Assembly: GCA_016296045.1 (NCBI GenBank)
Contig: JAEDKB010000134.1
Location: 1 to 5,360 of the forward strand
DNA length: 5,360 nt
Direction: 5' to 3'
DNA from: Oscillospiraceae bacterium
GTDB taxonomy: Bacteria > Bacillota > Clostridia > Oscillospirales > Oscillospiraceae
The notes under the pieces were generated by a model. It had not been told where the DNA came from, did not search any database, and saw nothing but the letters and a program-made list of their open reading frames with translations. The position numbers were made by a program, and so were the translations under genes. Shown here piece by piece: positions 1-4,132 of this stretch (positions are counted from its first letter, which is position 1; each line of letters starts with the position of its first letter).

Positions 1-192
1 ACGGCGGGTTACTTCAAGTCCATGAAAACAAAGTCGTTGTTCGGAACGGAGGAACACATTATCGAATATGATTTTACGGCGGGAAGTGAAGCCGATGCGA
101 AAGCCGCGCTTGAGGAGCTGGAGAAACGCCGTCAGGCGGCGGAAACGGATGATAGTAACACCAAAGCAGAAGAACCCCGAACGGGGATATAG
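1..192 (+). CDS. C-terminal end of an unidentified, probably head-region phage protein (partial)
   Basis: Frame 1 is open from the left edge to a TAG at 190-192 and gives the last 63 residues of a protein. I do not recognise the family. The visible part starts with a mixed segment (TAGYFKSMKTKSLFGTEEH), continues into an acidic, alanine-rich stretch that looks helical (SEADAKAALEELEKRR), and ends in a polar, probably disordered tail rich in D, E, T and N. Lying ahead of connector and tail genes in a phage, it would by position be a capsid, decoration or other head-region protein, but this is inference only. The stop codon sits between two copies of a 12-base GC-rich sequence. The overlapping frame that starts at 68 has low-complexity arginine-rich composition and is not a better candidate. 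Confidence 0.7.
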   Translation, partial: TAGYFKSMKTKSLFGTEEHIIEYDFTAGSEADAKAALEELEKRRQAAETDDSNTKAEEPRTGI

Positions 193-207
193 AAACCCCG
201 AACGGGG
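175..207 (+). repeat. Two copies of CCCCGAACGGGG, 21 bases apart, around a stop codon
   Basis: CCCCGAACGGGG occurs at 175-186 and again at 196-207. Each copy is nearly self-complementary. The right half of copy one (CGGGG, 182-186) can pair with the left half of copy two (CCCCG, 196-200), which places the TAG stop of the upstream gene in the loop. No T run follows directly; an AT-rich stretch starts about 17 bases later. It might slow or end transcription of the upstream gene, but it is not a clear intrinsic terminator. Confidence 0.5.
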
Positions 208-267
208 AGCGAACGTTGCCGGGTATATATTTTTATACGGTAGGGACGCTTCATTTTTTCCTGCTTC

Positions 268-303
268 AAAAAAAATGACGGCTGGCGGGCAATCCGACCA
301 GCC
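268..303 (-). terminator. Leftward intrinsic terminator after the HTH regulator gene
   Basis: On the minus strand GGCTGG (303-298) pairs with CCAGCC (285-280), with a partly paired 12-base loop. Four bases later comes a run of eight T (275-268). A second GC-rich hairpin lies just before it (CGCCCCGG at 309-302 against CCGGGCG at 323-317). The pair lies 50 to 90 bases past the stop of the leftward regulator gene and faces the convergent rightward gene ending at 192, so it would stop leftward transcripts from running into the head-region gene. Confidence 0.7.
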
Positions 304-355
304 GGGGCGGAATGAACGCCCGGAATAATATAACTTGCAATGTCTGAAAATCAAA

Positions 356-727
356 TCACCTCAAATGCGGACCTTCCGCCCACTGAAACAGATATTTTTT
401 CGCCATTTGATACTCCGTTTCCGTTCTGTCCGGCAGTCCCGCCCATAAATATACAATCAAGCCCGCCGCGCGCCCGTCTGAGCGCACAATATCAGCAGGG
501 GCATACTCTGTGCCGTCTCCGCCTATTAAAGCCGCTGGCAAGCCGTAAGAGCTGTTTTCCACAAACCGGACTTCCGGGATTTCGGAAACCACTCTTATAA
601 ACGCCTCAAGACGCGGATTTTTCTTTTTTTCGGCATGATAGATTGTATGCGGATTTGTCATTCCCAATATCACGGCAGCATCTTTTGCCGTGATACGATT
701 CTTTCTTCTCCATTCTTCCAGAGTCAT
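356..727 (-). CDS. Cro/C1-type (XRE-like) helix-turn-helix regulator
   Basis: This leftward gene encodes 123 residues. Residues 3 to about 50 look like a Cro/C1 DNA-binding domain: LEEWRRKNRITAKDAAVILG gives the first helices and the turn, and MTNPHTIYHAEK (23-34) has the shape of a recognition helix, followed by a basic KKKNPRLEAF segment. The rest (about 55-123) is not recognised; it is glycine- and alanine-rich in the middle and shows no Ser/Lys peptidase pattern of LexA/CI-type repressors that I can identify. The start at 727 is supported by GAGGT five bases upstream on the minus strand. It is the last gene of the leftward block and is bounded by terminators on both sides. As the only DNA-binding protein visible it is a candidate to bind the repeated motif at 1057-1125, which would make the block self-regulated; that is inference. 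Confidence 0.8.
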   Translation of the reverse strand: MTLEEWRRKNRITAKDAAVILGMTNPHTIYHAEKKKNPRLEAFIRVVSEIPEVRFVENSSYGLPAALIGGDGTEYAPADIVRSDGRAAGLIVYLWAGLPDRTETEYQMAKKYLFQWAEGPHLR

Positions 728-742
728 TTTTTACCTCAATGC

Positions 743-767
743 AAAAAGCCCCGGATTTCTCCGGGGC
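743..767 (-). terminator. Leftward intrinsic terminator between the small gene and the HTH gene
   Basis: On the minus strand GCCCCGGA (767-760), a GAAA loop (759-756) and TCCGGGGC (755-748) form a perfect 8-base-pair stem directly followed by five T (747-743). It starts 9 bases past the stop of the small gene at 776 and ends 16 bases ahead of the HTH start codon. Transcripts from the promoter at 1074-1047 would mostly end here, so the HTH gene depends on read-through or on its own promoter. Confidence 0.85.
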
Positions 768-775
768 ACTTGCTG

Positions 776-987
776 TTAGCCAATTATTATTTCTCCATCG
801 TAGGTTTCGACAAATTTTTCCGCCCATTCGCGGTCATTATCAGAAGATTCGGCGGCTTTATCCGCCTTGAGATAGTTTTCATCGCGCTCTAAAAGTCCGA
901 TGTTATCAATGAGTATTCTGATTTCGTAATCATTGAGTTCTTTTACTGTTGTTTCGCTAAGACGTTGTCCATGCTGAGTGTTGCCAT
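776..987 (-). pseudogene. Small acidic protein gene with a broken reading frame
   Basis: A leftward frame is open from about 1015 to a TAA at 778-776 and reads as a sensible acidic, helix-rich polypeptide (LSETTVKELNDYEIRILI, then LLERDENYLKADKAAES). It has no ATG, GTG or TTG start. The plausible start is the ATG at 987-985, preceded by AAAGGG, but that frame gives only 14 residues (MATLSMDNVLAKQQ) before a TAA. Adding one base near 960-970, for example in GACAAC, would join MATLSMD to the open frame and give a protein of about 70 residues. I therefore call it one gene with a single-base lesion or a sequencing error. No slippery heptamer in the right phase is visible at the join. The family is not recognised. 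A promoter with consensus boxes lies 60 bases upstream and a strong terminator directly downstream, so it forms its own transcription unit. Confidence 0.6.
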
Positions 988-1046
988 TTTGATTGCCCTT
1001 TCTTTTTTTATTTGTTTAAGGCGTCATTCTCGCCTGTTTGCTATAT

Positions 1047-1074
1047 ATTATAATACTTTTTTAGCGTTTGTCAA
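1047..1074 (-). promoter_or_regulatory. Leftward sigma70-type promoter with perfect -35 and -10 boxes
   Basis: On the minus strand TTGACA (1074-1069) and TATAAT (1052-1047) are separated by 16 bases. Transcription would begin near 1040 and read into the small gene starting at 987. The spacer holds a copy of the repeated AACGCTAAAAAA motif, so a protein bound there would block RNA polymerase. Confidence 0.8.
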
Positions 1075-1125
1075 GAGGCAAATTGTATTTTTTTAGCGTT
1101 TTTTTTATTTTTAAGGCTAAAAAAA
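1057..1125. promoter_or_regulatory. Three-site operator-like array (TTTTTTAGCGTT motif)
   Basis: TTTTTTAGCGTTT occurs at 1057-1069, inside the spacer of the leftward promoter, and again at 1089-1101, 32 bases away (about three helical turns). A third, inverted copy with one changed base (AAGGCTAAAAAAA) is at 1113-1125 and forms an imperfect palindrome with the second copy around a 12-base T-rich centre. Repeated sites on one face of the helix within and upstream of a promoter are the usual layout of a repressor operator. The HTH protein at 727-356 is the obvious candidate binder, but no binding data exist here. Confidence 0.55.
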
Positions 1126-1127
1126 TA

Positions 1128-1389
1128 TTATTTAGGGGCACGTCCGCCGCAAATGCGGCAATCGCGATAGAAGGTGTCTCCGGCATCGGGCAAATGATCG
1201 GTAAGCTGATTGTCAGGCTTGCCGTCAAAGTGTCTGCATCTGTAATTATGGATCACGCCTGATCGGTGATTAATCCAGTATTTGTGATCGTTGCGGTGCG
1301 CATGACGGTAACAGATTAATGCAATTATCGCCAAAATAATAAATACTGTTACGGCTGTTATTAATGATATGATTTTTTTTAAGACGCAT
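1128..1389 (-). CDS. Small membrane-anchored protein with Cys/His-rich tail, frame interrupted at an A8 run
   Basis: The leftward body of this gene encodes one strongly hydrophobic segment (IISLITAVTVFIILAIIALI), a basic stretch (CYRHAHRNDHK), and a polar tail with YWINHRSG, IHNYRCRHF and a final DCRICGG. The Cys and His spacing (one Cys, then a CxxC about 35 residues on, with nearby His) suggests a metal-bound or disulphide-bonded domain outside the membrane. The tail resembles small phage or bacterial proteins of unknown function ending in CxxCGG; I cannot name a family. A good Shine-Dalgarno sequence (AAGGAGG, 1401-1395) sits five bases ahead of ATG 1389, but eight A (1380-1373) put that ATG out of frame: as written it gives 39 residues ending at 1270. 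With seven A it would read MRLKKIISLITAV and give 86 residues. The body frame also runs back to ATG 1418, but that lacks a ribosome site and falls inside the probable promoter. No lipobox is convincing. Confidence 0.6.
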
Positions 1390-1394
1390 TGCAA

Positions 1395-1401
1395 CCTCCT
1401 T
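1395..1401 (-). promoter_or_regulatory. Shine-Dalgarno site that decides the start of the small membrane gene
   Basis: AAGGAGG on the minus strand is a near-perfect match to the anti-SD of 16S rRNA and lies five bases before ATG 1389. No comparable site precedes the ATG at 1418, so initiation at 1389 is favoured although its frame does not match the long one. Confidence 0.75.
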
Positions 1402-1406
1402 AGGGT

Positions 1407-1434
1407 AATATATCTCATCGGCTTTAATTGACAA
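1407..1434 (-). promoter_or_regulatory. Probable leftward promoter of the small membrane gene
   Basis: On the minus strand TTGTCA (1434-1429) and TATATT (1412-1407) are 16 bases apart, each one base off consensus. The start site would fall near 1400, giving a leader of only about a dozen bases with the SD at its 5' end, which is unusually short, so the call is tentative. The -35 box overlaps the 15-base repeat at 1426-1440. Confidence 0.4.
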
Positions 1435-1440
1435 TCCGGG
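1426..1440 (+). repeat. 15-base direct repeat, copy 1
   Basis: AATTGACAATCCGGG is found here and exactly again at 2769-2783. This copy lies between the leftward block and the first connector gene. It contains TTGACA on the plus strand and TTGTCA on the minus strand, so it could serve as a -35 region in either direction; no good rightward -10 box follows. Confidence 0.7.
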
Positions 1441-1465
1441 GTGTGGTAAAAAGGATTACTTTTTT

Positions 1466-1924
1466 ATGACTACACCACTTCAGAAGATAAGCAGTAAGCT
1501 GGTCAAGGCTAAGATTTTTAAAAATGAGGCAATCCTGACTTATATAATCAATGATTATGATTATGCGACAGGACTTGACATCAACACGGAAATCAGGCGC
1601 AATATCATCTGTTATCCTCCGGAACCGGTGAATGTGCGCCTTGTTGACGGAAAAAATTATCTTGCCGGAGATCAAATCATGCGGATACCCTATGATGTCA
1701 TTGCGGCATCACGGGCAAGTCACGGCGATGACCCGGAAATTATTGTAAACCAGGTAAAAAAGACGCTTGAAGACATGCGCCCGTTTGACCCTGTCACCGG
1801 AGGAATTGTTGCAGGGATTGACACTATCACTTTTTCCGGCACAACTTACCGCATCGGCGCAATTCGCGGCGAACAATGGATGCAGAATCAGCCGGCGGAT
1901 TATTACTTTACGCTGAGGGCTTAA
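1466..1924 (+). CDS. Phage head-tail connector protein, probably head closure/adaptor
   Basis: This gene encodes 152 residues and opens the rightward connector set. I do not recognise the family with certainty. The first 45 residues are helical and polar; around 50-75 is a strand-rich part (YPPEPVNVRLVDGKNY); residues 92-105 look helical; the end (118-152, IDTITFSGTTYRIGAIRG followed by QPADYYFTLRA) recalls the closing beta strands of small head-tail adaptor (stopper) proteins, which carry a G-x-x-Y-x-V pattern and finish in an aromatic strand. Its place just ahead of an HK97-gp10-like and a tail terminator-like gene is where siphophages keep the head-closure protein. A weak ribosome site (AAGGA at 1451-1455) lies ten bases ahead of ATG 1466. 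The next gene follows after three bases. That it is a structural gene is much surer than the precise role. Confidence 0.75.
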   Translation: MTTPLQKISSKLVKAKIFKNEAILTYIINDYDYATGLDINTEIRRNIICYPPEPVNVRLVDGKNYLAGDQIMRIPYDVIAASRASHGDDPEIIVNQVKKTLEDMRPFDPVTGGIVAGIDTITFSGTTYRIGAIRGEQWMQNQPADYYFTLRA

Positions 1925-1927
1925 TCT

Positions 1928-2344
1928 ATGAAATTCAACATCAATGACAAGAATGCCCTGCGGAGATTTCAGGCGCGCAATGAACGGCGCATCAAATCCT
2001 TTATGAAAATGGCAACGATTGAACTGTATCGCCAGCTTATGATCGTATCGCCGGTCGATACCGGGAATTTCCGCTGGAACTGGTGGTGCAGTGTCAACGG
2101 AGTAACTACACGGTATGAACTGCATGAAAACAAGGGAATAGACCTGAACAGACCGATTACCGTTTTCTCCAATTTCGATTTGAAAGATTCATTGTTTATC
2201 TGCAATTCGGCTCCTTATGCCAAAAGACTGAATGAGGGATGGAGCAGACAGGCTCCGGCGCGGTTTGTGGAAATCACCGTTTCAGGAGTTCAAAATCAGA
2301 TCAATAAACTTGTAAGCGAAGCAATCAGAGAGGCAGGAGAATAA
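1928..2344 (+). CDS. HK97 gp10-like neck/tail completion protein
   Basis: The 138-residue product has the marks of the HK97-gp10 type of small neck proteins: a helical first 40 residues, then SPVDTGNFRWNWW (41-53), the common 'PVDTG x L/F' turn, a variable strand region, and CNSAPYAKRLNEGWSRQAP (92-110), matching the usual 'N..PYA..LE.G.S.QAP' block, followed by a C-terminal helix (114-138). In related phages such proteins sit at the connection between the capsid portal complex and the tail. GAGGG (1914-1918) nine bases ahead of ATG 1928 lies inside the end of the previous gene, and the stop is one base short of the next start, so translation is probably coupled. The family call rests on these motifs, on size and on position. 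Confidence 0.85.
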   Translation: MKFNINDKNALRRFQARNERRIKSFMKMATIELYRQLMIVSPVDTGNFRWNWWCSVNGVTTRYELHENKGIDLNRPITVFSNFDLKDSLFICNSAPYAKRLNEGWSRQAPARFVEITVSGVQNQINKLVSEAIREAGE

Positions 2345-2345
2345 T

Positions 2346-2774
2346 ATGGCTATTCTTGATGAAGTCATAAGAAACGCAATGCGAGTCCGTATCATTGAGA
2401 AAGATATTGCAACGGATAAAGATTTTCAGTTTGAAAACAAGAACTTCGATCCCAAAGGGAAAAAATTGTGGATTCGGGAAACATGGCTGGGAGGGGAAGA
2501 ACAGCTTCTCACAAACAGGCGCGTATGGATTCCGACAAGTCCACTGATTCAATACGATATTTTTGTCCCGCTGAATACCGGAACCATGACGGTGGGGCAG
2601 ATCGCAAATGCGATTGAGGAAGAGTTTGACATTGCAGGTGAAAAATCAAGAGTCGAGATTTCCGGAATGCCGCAGCTGAAAGTTGAAGTGAAACGCATTC
2701 GTTTGAGCACGGCCACGGAAGAAGAATGGTATTCACAGAAGTTGCTTTTCTATCTTCAGGTTTTCGCAAATTGA
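2346..2774 (+). CDS. Tail terminator-like protein (DUF4128-like)
   Basis: The product has 142 residues. It starts with a helix (MAILDEVIRNAMRVRI), continues with a polar strand-rich middle, then the block NRRVWIPTSPLIQYDIFVPLNTGT (58-80), in which a run of strands ends in a proline/glycine turn, followed by a helix (VGQIANAIEEEF), and closes with a long strand pair (LSTATEEEWYSQKLLFYLQVFAN). This helix-strand order and length fit the DUF4128/gpU-type tail terminators that cap the tail tube and stop its growth. AGGAG (2335-2339) sits six bases before ATG 2346. The position between the gp10-like gene and the tail tube gene is the standard one. Its TGA stop lies within the second copy of the 15-base direct repeat. 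Confidence 0.75.
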   Translation: MAILDEVIRNAMRVRIIEKDIATDKDFQFENKNFDPKGKKLWIRETWLGGEEQLLTNRRVWIPTSPLIQYDIFVPLNTGTMTVGQIANAIEEEFDIAGEKSRVEISGMPQLKVEVKRIRLSTATEEEWYSQKLLFYLQVFAN

Positions 2775-2783
2775 CAATCCGGG
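2769..2783 (+). repeat. 15-base direct repeat, copy 2
   Basis: AATTGACAATCCGGG, identical to 1426-1440. Here it overlaps the last codons of the terminator-like gene and runs directly into the structured leader of the tail tube gene. TTGACA (2771-2776) could be a -35 box, but only a poor -10 (near 2794) follows. Confidence 0.7.
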
Positions 2784-2862
2784 TTAAGGGAGGATAGGGC
2801 TGCTGAAAGGCAGTCCGACAAGGCGGTGTAGGACTGAGCGCCGCTTTCCTCCTTCAGTTAAC
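2783..2862 (+). other. Structured RNA leader upstream of the tail tube gene
   Basis: The transcript can fold into a three-way junction. The closing stem pairs 2783-2787 with 2858-2862 and 2788-2794 with 2847-2853 (GGGAGGA with TCCTCCT, one G-U), with a small bulge between. Inside are two hairpins: GGGCTGC (2797-2803) with GCAGTCC (2810-2816), and GCGGTG (2823-2828) with CGCCGC (2839-2844). In a second fold CAGTCC (2811-2816) pairs perfectly with GGACTG (2831-2836), which breaks the first hairpin and either forms a pseudoknot with the second or replaces it. No T run follows, so it is not a terminator. It starts in the 176-base gap that separates the connector genes from the tail tube gene. I recognise no known riboswitch or RNA family. 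Confidence 0.5.
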
Positions 2863-2950
2863 AAAACTCAGAGAAAAGAGAAAATGGTATGAGCAAATTA
2901 CAAAAAGTGAAGAATAAAAAACAGCCAACCAAACATAAGGAGATTAAAAA

Positions 2951-3358
2951 ATGGCAGGAACAGCGCCGCTGCTCAGCAGCAAAGAAATTGTCGTAACATG
3001 GGCAGAAAACGCGATTGAGTTTCTCGGAACATTTTCCGGGCTTCCGGCGACAACGGAAAACACTTCTTACGAAGTGGAAACCAATGAGCGGAGTTTCACG
3101 AAAAACACGCCAAACCAGAAATATGCCGATTATGACATCGACGTATTCTTTGACAACACGGTTCGTGATTCCCTCATCGAAGACAAAGAGGCTGGAACTT
3201 CAAAAGTCCTGAAATTTGAATCGAAAGTCACCGGAGCAACGTGGACGAAATCCTACAATGCACAGGTGAAGAACGTCGGTTCGCCGTCCGGGGATGTTGC
3301 CGAAGGACAGCCGGGATTCACAGTGACGTTTACAATCAACGGTCCGGTAAGCGAATAA
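2951..3358 (+). CDS. Major tail tube protein
   Basis: The 135-residue product is strand-rich with alternating polar and hydrophobic residues (KEIVVTWAENAIEFLGTF; TSYEVETNERSF; DYDIDVFFDNTV) and ends in a long strand pair (WTKSYNAQVKNVGSPSG, then GQPGFTVTFTINGPVSE). This is the look of the lambda gpV/TP901-type tail tube fold: a compact beta barrel of 130 to 200 residues in which a loop 'G..GD....PGFTVTF.' is common. The subunits stack as rings around the tape measure protein to form the non-contractile tube. AAGGAG (2937-2942) eight bases upstream is the best ribosome site of the rightward genes, fitting a protein needed in many copies. The gene sits behind a separate structured leader, with the chaperone gene 11 bases after it. 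Confidence 0.85.
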   Translation: MAGTAPLLSSKEIVVTWAENAIEFLGTFSGLPATTENTSYEVETNERSFTKNTPNQKYADYDIDVFFDNTVRDSLIEDKEAGTSKVLKFESKVTGATWTKSYNAQVKNVGSPSGDVAEGQPGFTVTFTINGPVSE

Positions 3359-3369
3359 GGAAATGAATC

Positions 3370-3762
3370 ATGGAAGACAACAGCAAAGTAAAACGGCTTG
3401 ACCTGTCAAAACTCAAGATTCTTGAACTTCCGCACGAGGATGTGGAAGTTGAGATTGCAGGAGAAAAGCAGCTTGTCACCGTTCATGCGCTCGGAGGCAG
3501 GGGTCAGCTTGCCCTTGACGGGCTTCCGGCAACGGCAAACCATGAACAGCTTGTCCAGACCGCGCTGATTTACGGCGCGGATATGGATGTGTTTGTTGCG
3601 CCTTATCTGATTGAAAACGCACGTGAGGCGGCGGTCAAAATCGCCAATGCCGTTTACGAGTTGACCAACAGGTATAAAAAAGCCATTGAAGAAGAAACCG
3701 AGGAGGTTAAAAAAAAATCTCTTCCGGCAGATTCTGCATCGGCGACAGTTACGCAAGGCTGA
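3370..3762 (+). CDS. Tail assembly chaperone, short form (gpG-like)
   Basis: The zero-frame product has 130 residues: a basic, charged start (residues 1-18), a small strand-rich part (VEVEIAGEKQLVTVHALGG), a helix-rich centre (NHEQLVQTALIYGADM; ENAREAAVKIANAVYEL), and an acidic-then-basic end (IEEETEEVKKK). It lies between the tail tube and tape measure genes and carries a slippery A run near its end. These are the two signatures of the gpG/gpGT chaperone pair, whose proteins bind the tape measure protein and bring in tube subunits; they are not part of the finished tail. The ribosome site AAGGA overlaps the stop codon of the tube gene eight bases ahead of ATG 3370. Sequence similarity to any one chaperone family cannot be judged here; the call rests on position and on the frameshift. 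Confidence 0.85.
   Translation: MEDNSKVKRLDLSKLKILELPHEDVEVEIAGEKQLVTVHALGGRGQLALDGLPATANHEQLVQTALIYGADMDVFVAPYLIENAREAAVKIANAVYELTNRYKKAIEEETEEVKKKSLPADSASATVTQG
3701..3742 (+). promoter_or_regulatory. -1 programmed ribosomal frameshift site of the tail chaperone gene
   Basis: The zero frame reads GAG GTT AAA AAA AAA TCT, so an A9 run (3709-3717) contains the slippery heptamer A AAA AAA (3711-3717) in the correct phase. Six bases later CCGGCAG (3724-3730) can pair with CTGC (3734-3737) and, across a two-base bulge, CGG (3740-3742), a hairpin at the distance usual for -1 sites. An SD-like AGGAGG (3701-3706) lies four bases ahead; such internal sites can stimulate shifting, though this one is nearer than the roughly ten bases seen in dnaX. 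Slippage by RNA polymerase on the A9 run would give the same fusion. Confidence 0.85.
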
Positions 3763-4130
3763 TTTATCTTTGCGCAAAATACAAAGACTTTTCCCCGCTT
3801 CTGCCTCTTTCACTGAAAGACGCCATCTGGCTGTGGGAGGCGGAAGCATATTTTGAACTTGAAAAAGAGAAGATCGAACAGGAAAAACTGAAAACTGAAT
3901 TTGAATATCAGCATAAGCTGATGCTCTATCTTCACGGGATTCAGGAAATTCTGTTTGACCTGACCTGCGATCATAAAAAGAAATATCAGAGAAAAGAGCC
4001 GTTAGACCGGGCGGAACTTCCCGTTTTCAGGGAAATTCTGGAACAACAGAAGGCAGAAGAAGAAAAACTTCCGCTTGAGGAACGGAAGCGGCGCGAGGCA
4101 ATGAGAATATACGAAGGACGGGACAGATAA
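3717..4130 (+). CDS. Frameshift extension of the tail assembly chaperone (gpT-like part of gpGT)
   Basis: After a -1 shift on the A run, reading continues at 3717 and stays open to TAA 4128-4130, adding 137 residues to the first 116 (about 253 in all). The added part reads well: GRFCIGDSYARLIYLCAKY, then SPLLPLSLKDAIWLWEAEAY, then a highly charged helix or coiled coil rich in E and K (FELEKEKIEQEKLKTEFEY), a short hydrophobic segment (LMLYLHGIQEILFDL), and another charged E/K/R helix to the end. It has no plausible start of its own near 3717; an in-frame ATG at 3921 lies deep inside the conserved part and has no ribosome site. In lambda the T part contacts the tube protein while the G part coats the tape measure. 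The stop is two bases before the tape measure start, so translation is probably coupled. Confidence 0.85.
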   Translation: MSSGRFCIGDSYARLIYLCAKYKDFSPLLPLSLKDAIWLWEAEAYFELEKEKIEQEKLKTEFEYQHKLMLYLHGIQEILFDLTCDHKKKYQRKEPLDRAELPVFREILEQQKAEEEKLPLEERKRREAMRIYEGRDR

Positions 4131-4132
4131 AA

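Noticed and set aside
68..328. Rightward frame of 86 codons overlapping the first gene and the gap after it
   Set aside because: It starts inside the better frame 1 coding sequence, has no ribosome site, is rich in R, N and G, and its NPERG repeat simply mirrors the duplicated 12-base DNA repeat.
786..813. Possible second leftward promoter TTGTCG-N16-AATAAT ahead of the HTH gene
   Set aside because: Two mismatches in the -35 box, it lies inside the small gene, and the strong terminator at 767-743 stands between it and the HTH start.
1088..1125. Terminator for the small membrane gene formed by the palindrome TTTTTTTAGCGTT / AAGGCTAAAAAAA
   Set aside because: The stem is almost all A-T with a central mismatch and a 12-base loop, too weak for an intrinsic terminator; operator function fits better.
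1128..1389. Lipoprotein signal in the small membrane protein (ALIC)
   Set aside because: The residue before the cysteine is isoleucine instead of G, A or S, and a basic stretch follows, so it looks like a plain membrane anchor.
1428..1456. Rightward promoter using TTGACA at 1428-1433 for the connector genes
   Set aside because: No acceptable -10 box at 16 to 18 bases; late phage genes may be read from a promoter outside the window.
2889..2996. Short rightward frame of 35 residues (MSKLQKVKNKKQP start), lysine-rich, overlapping the tube gene start
   Set aside because: Only a weak GAG-type ribosome site, AT-rich composition that yields lysine by chance, and it runs over the strong ribosome site and start of the tube gene. 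A leader peptide cannot be excluded but is not supported.
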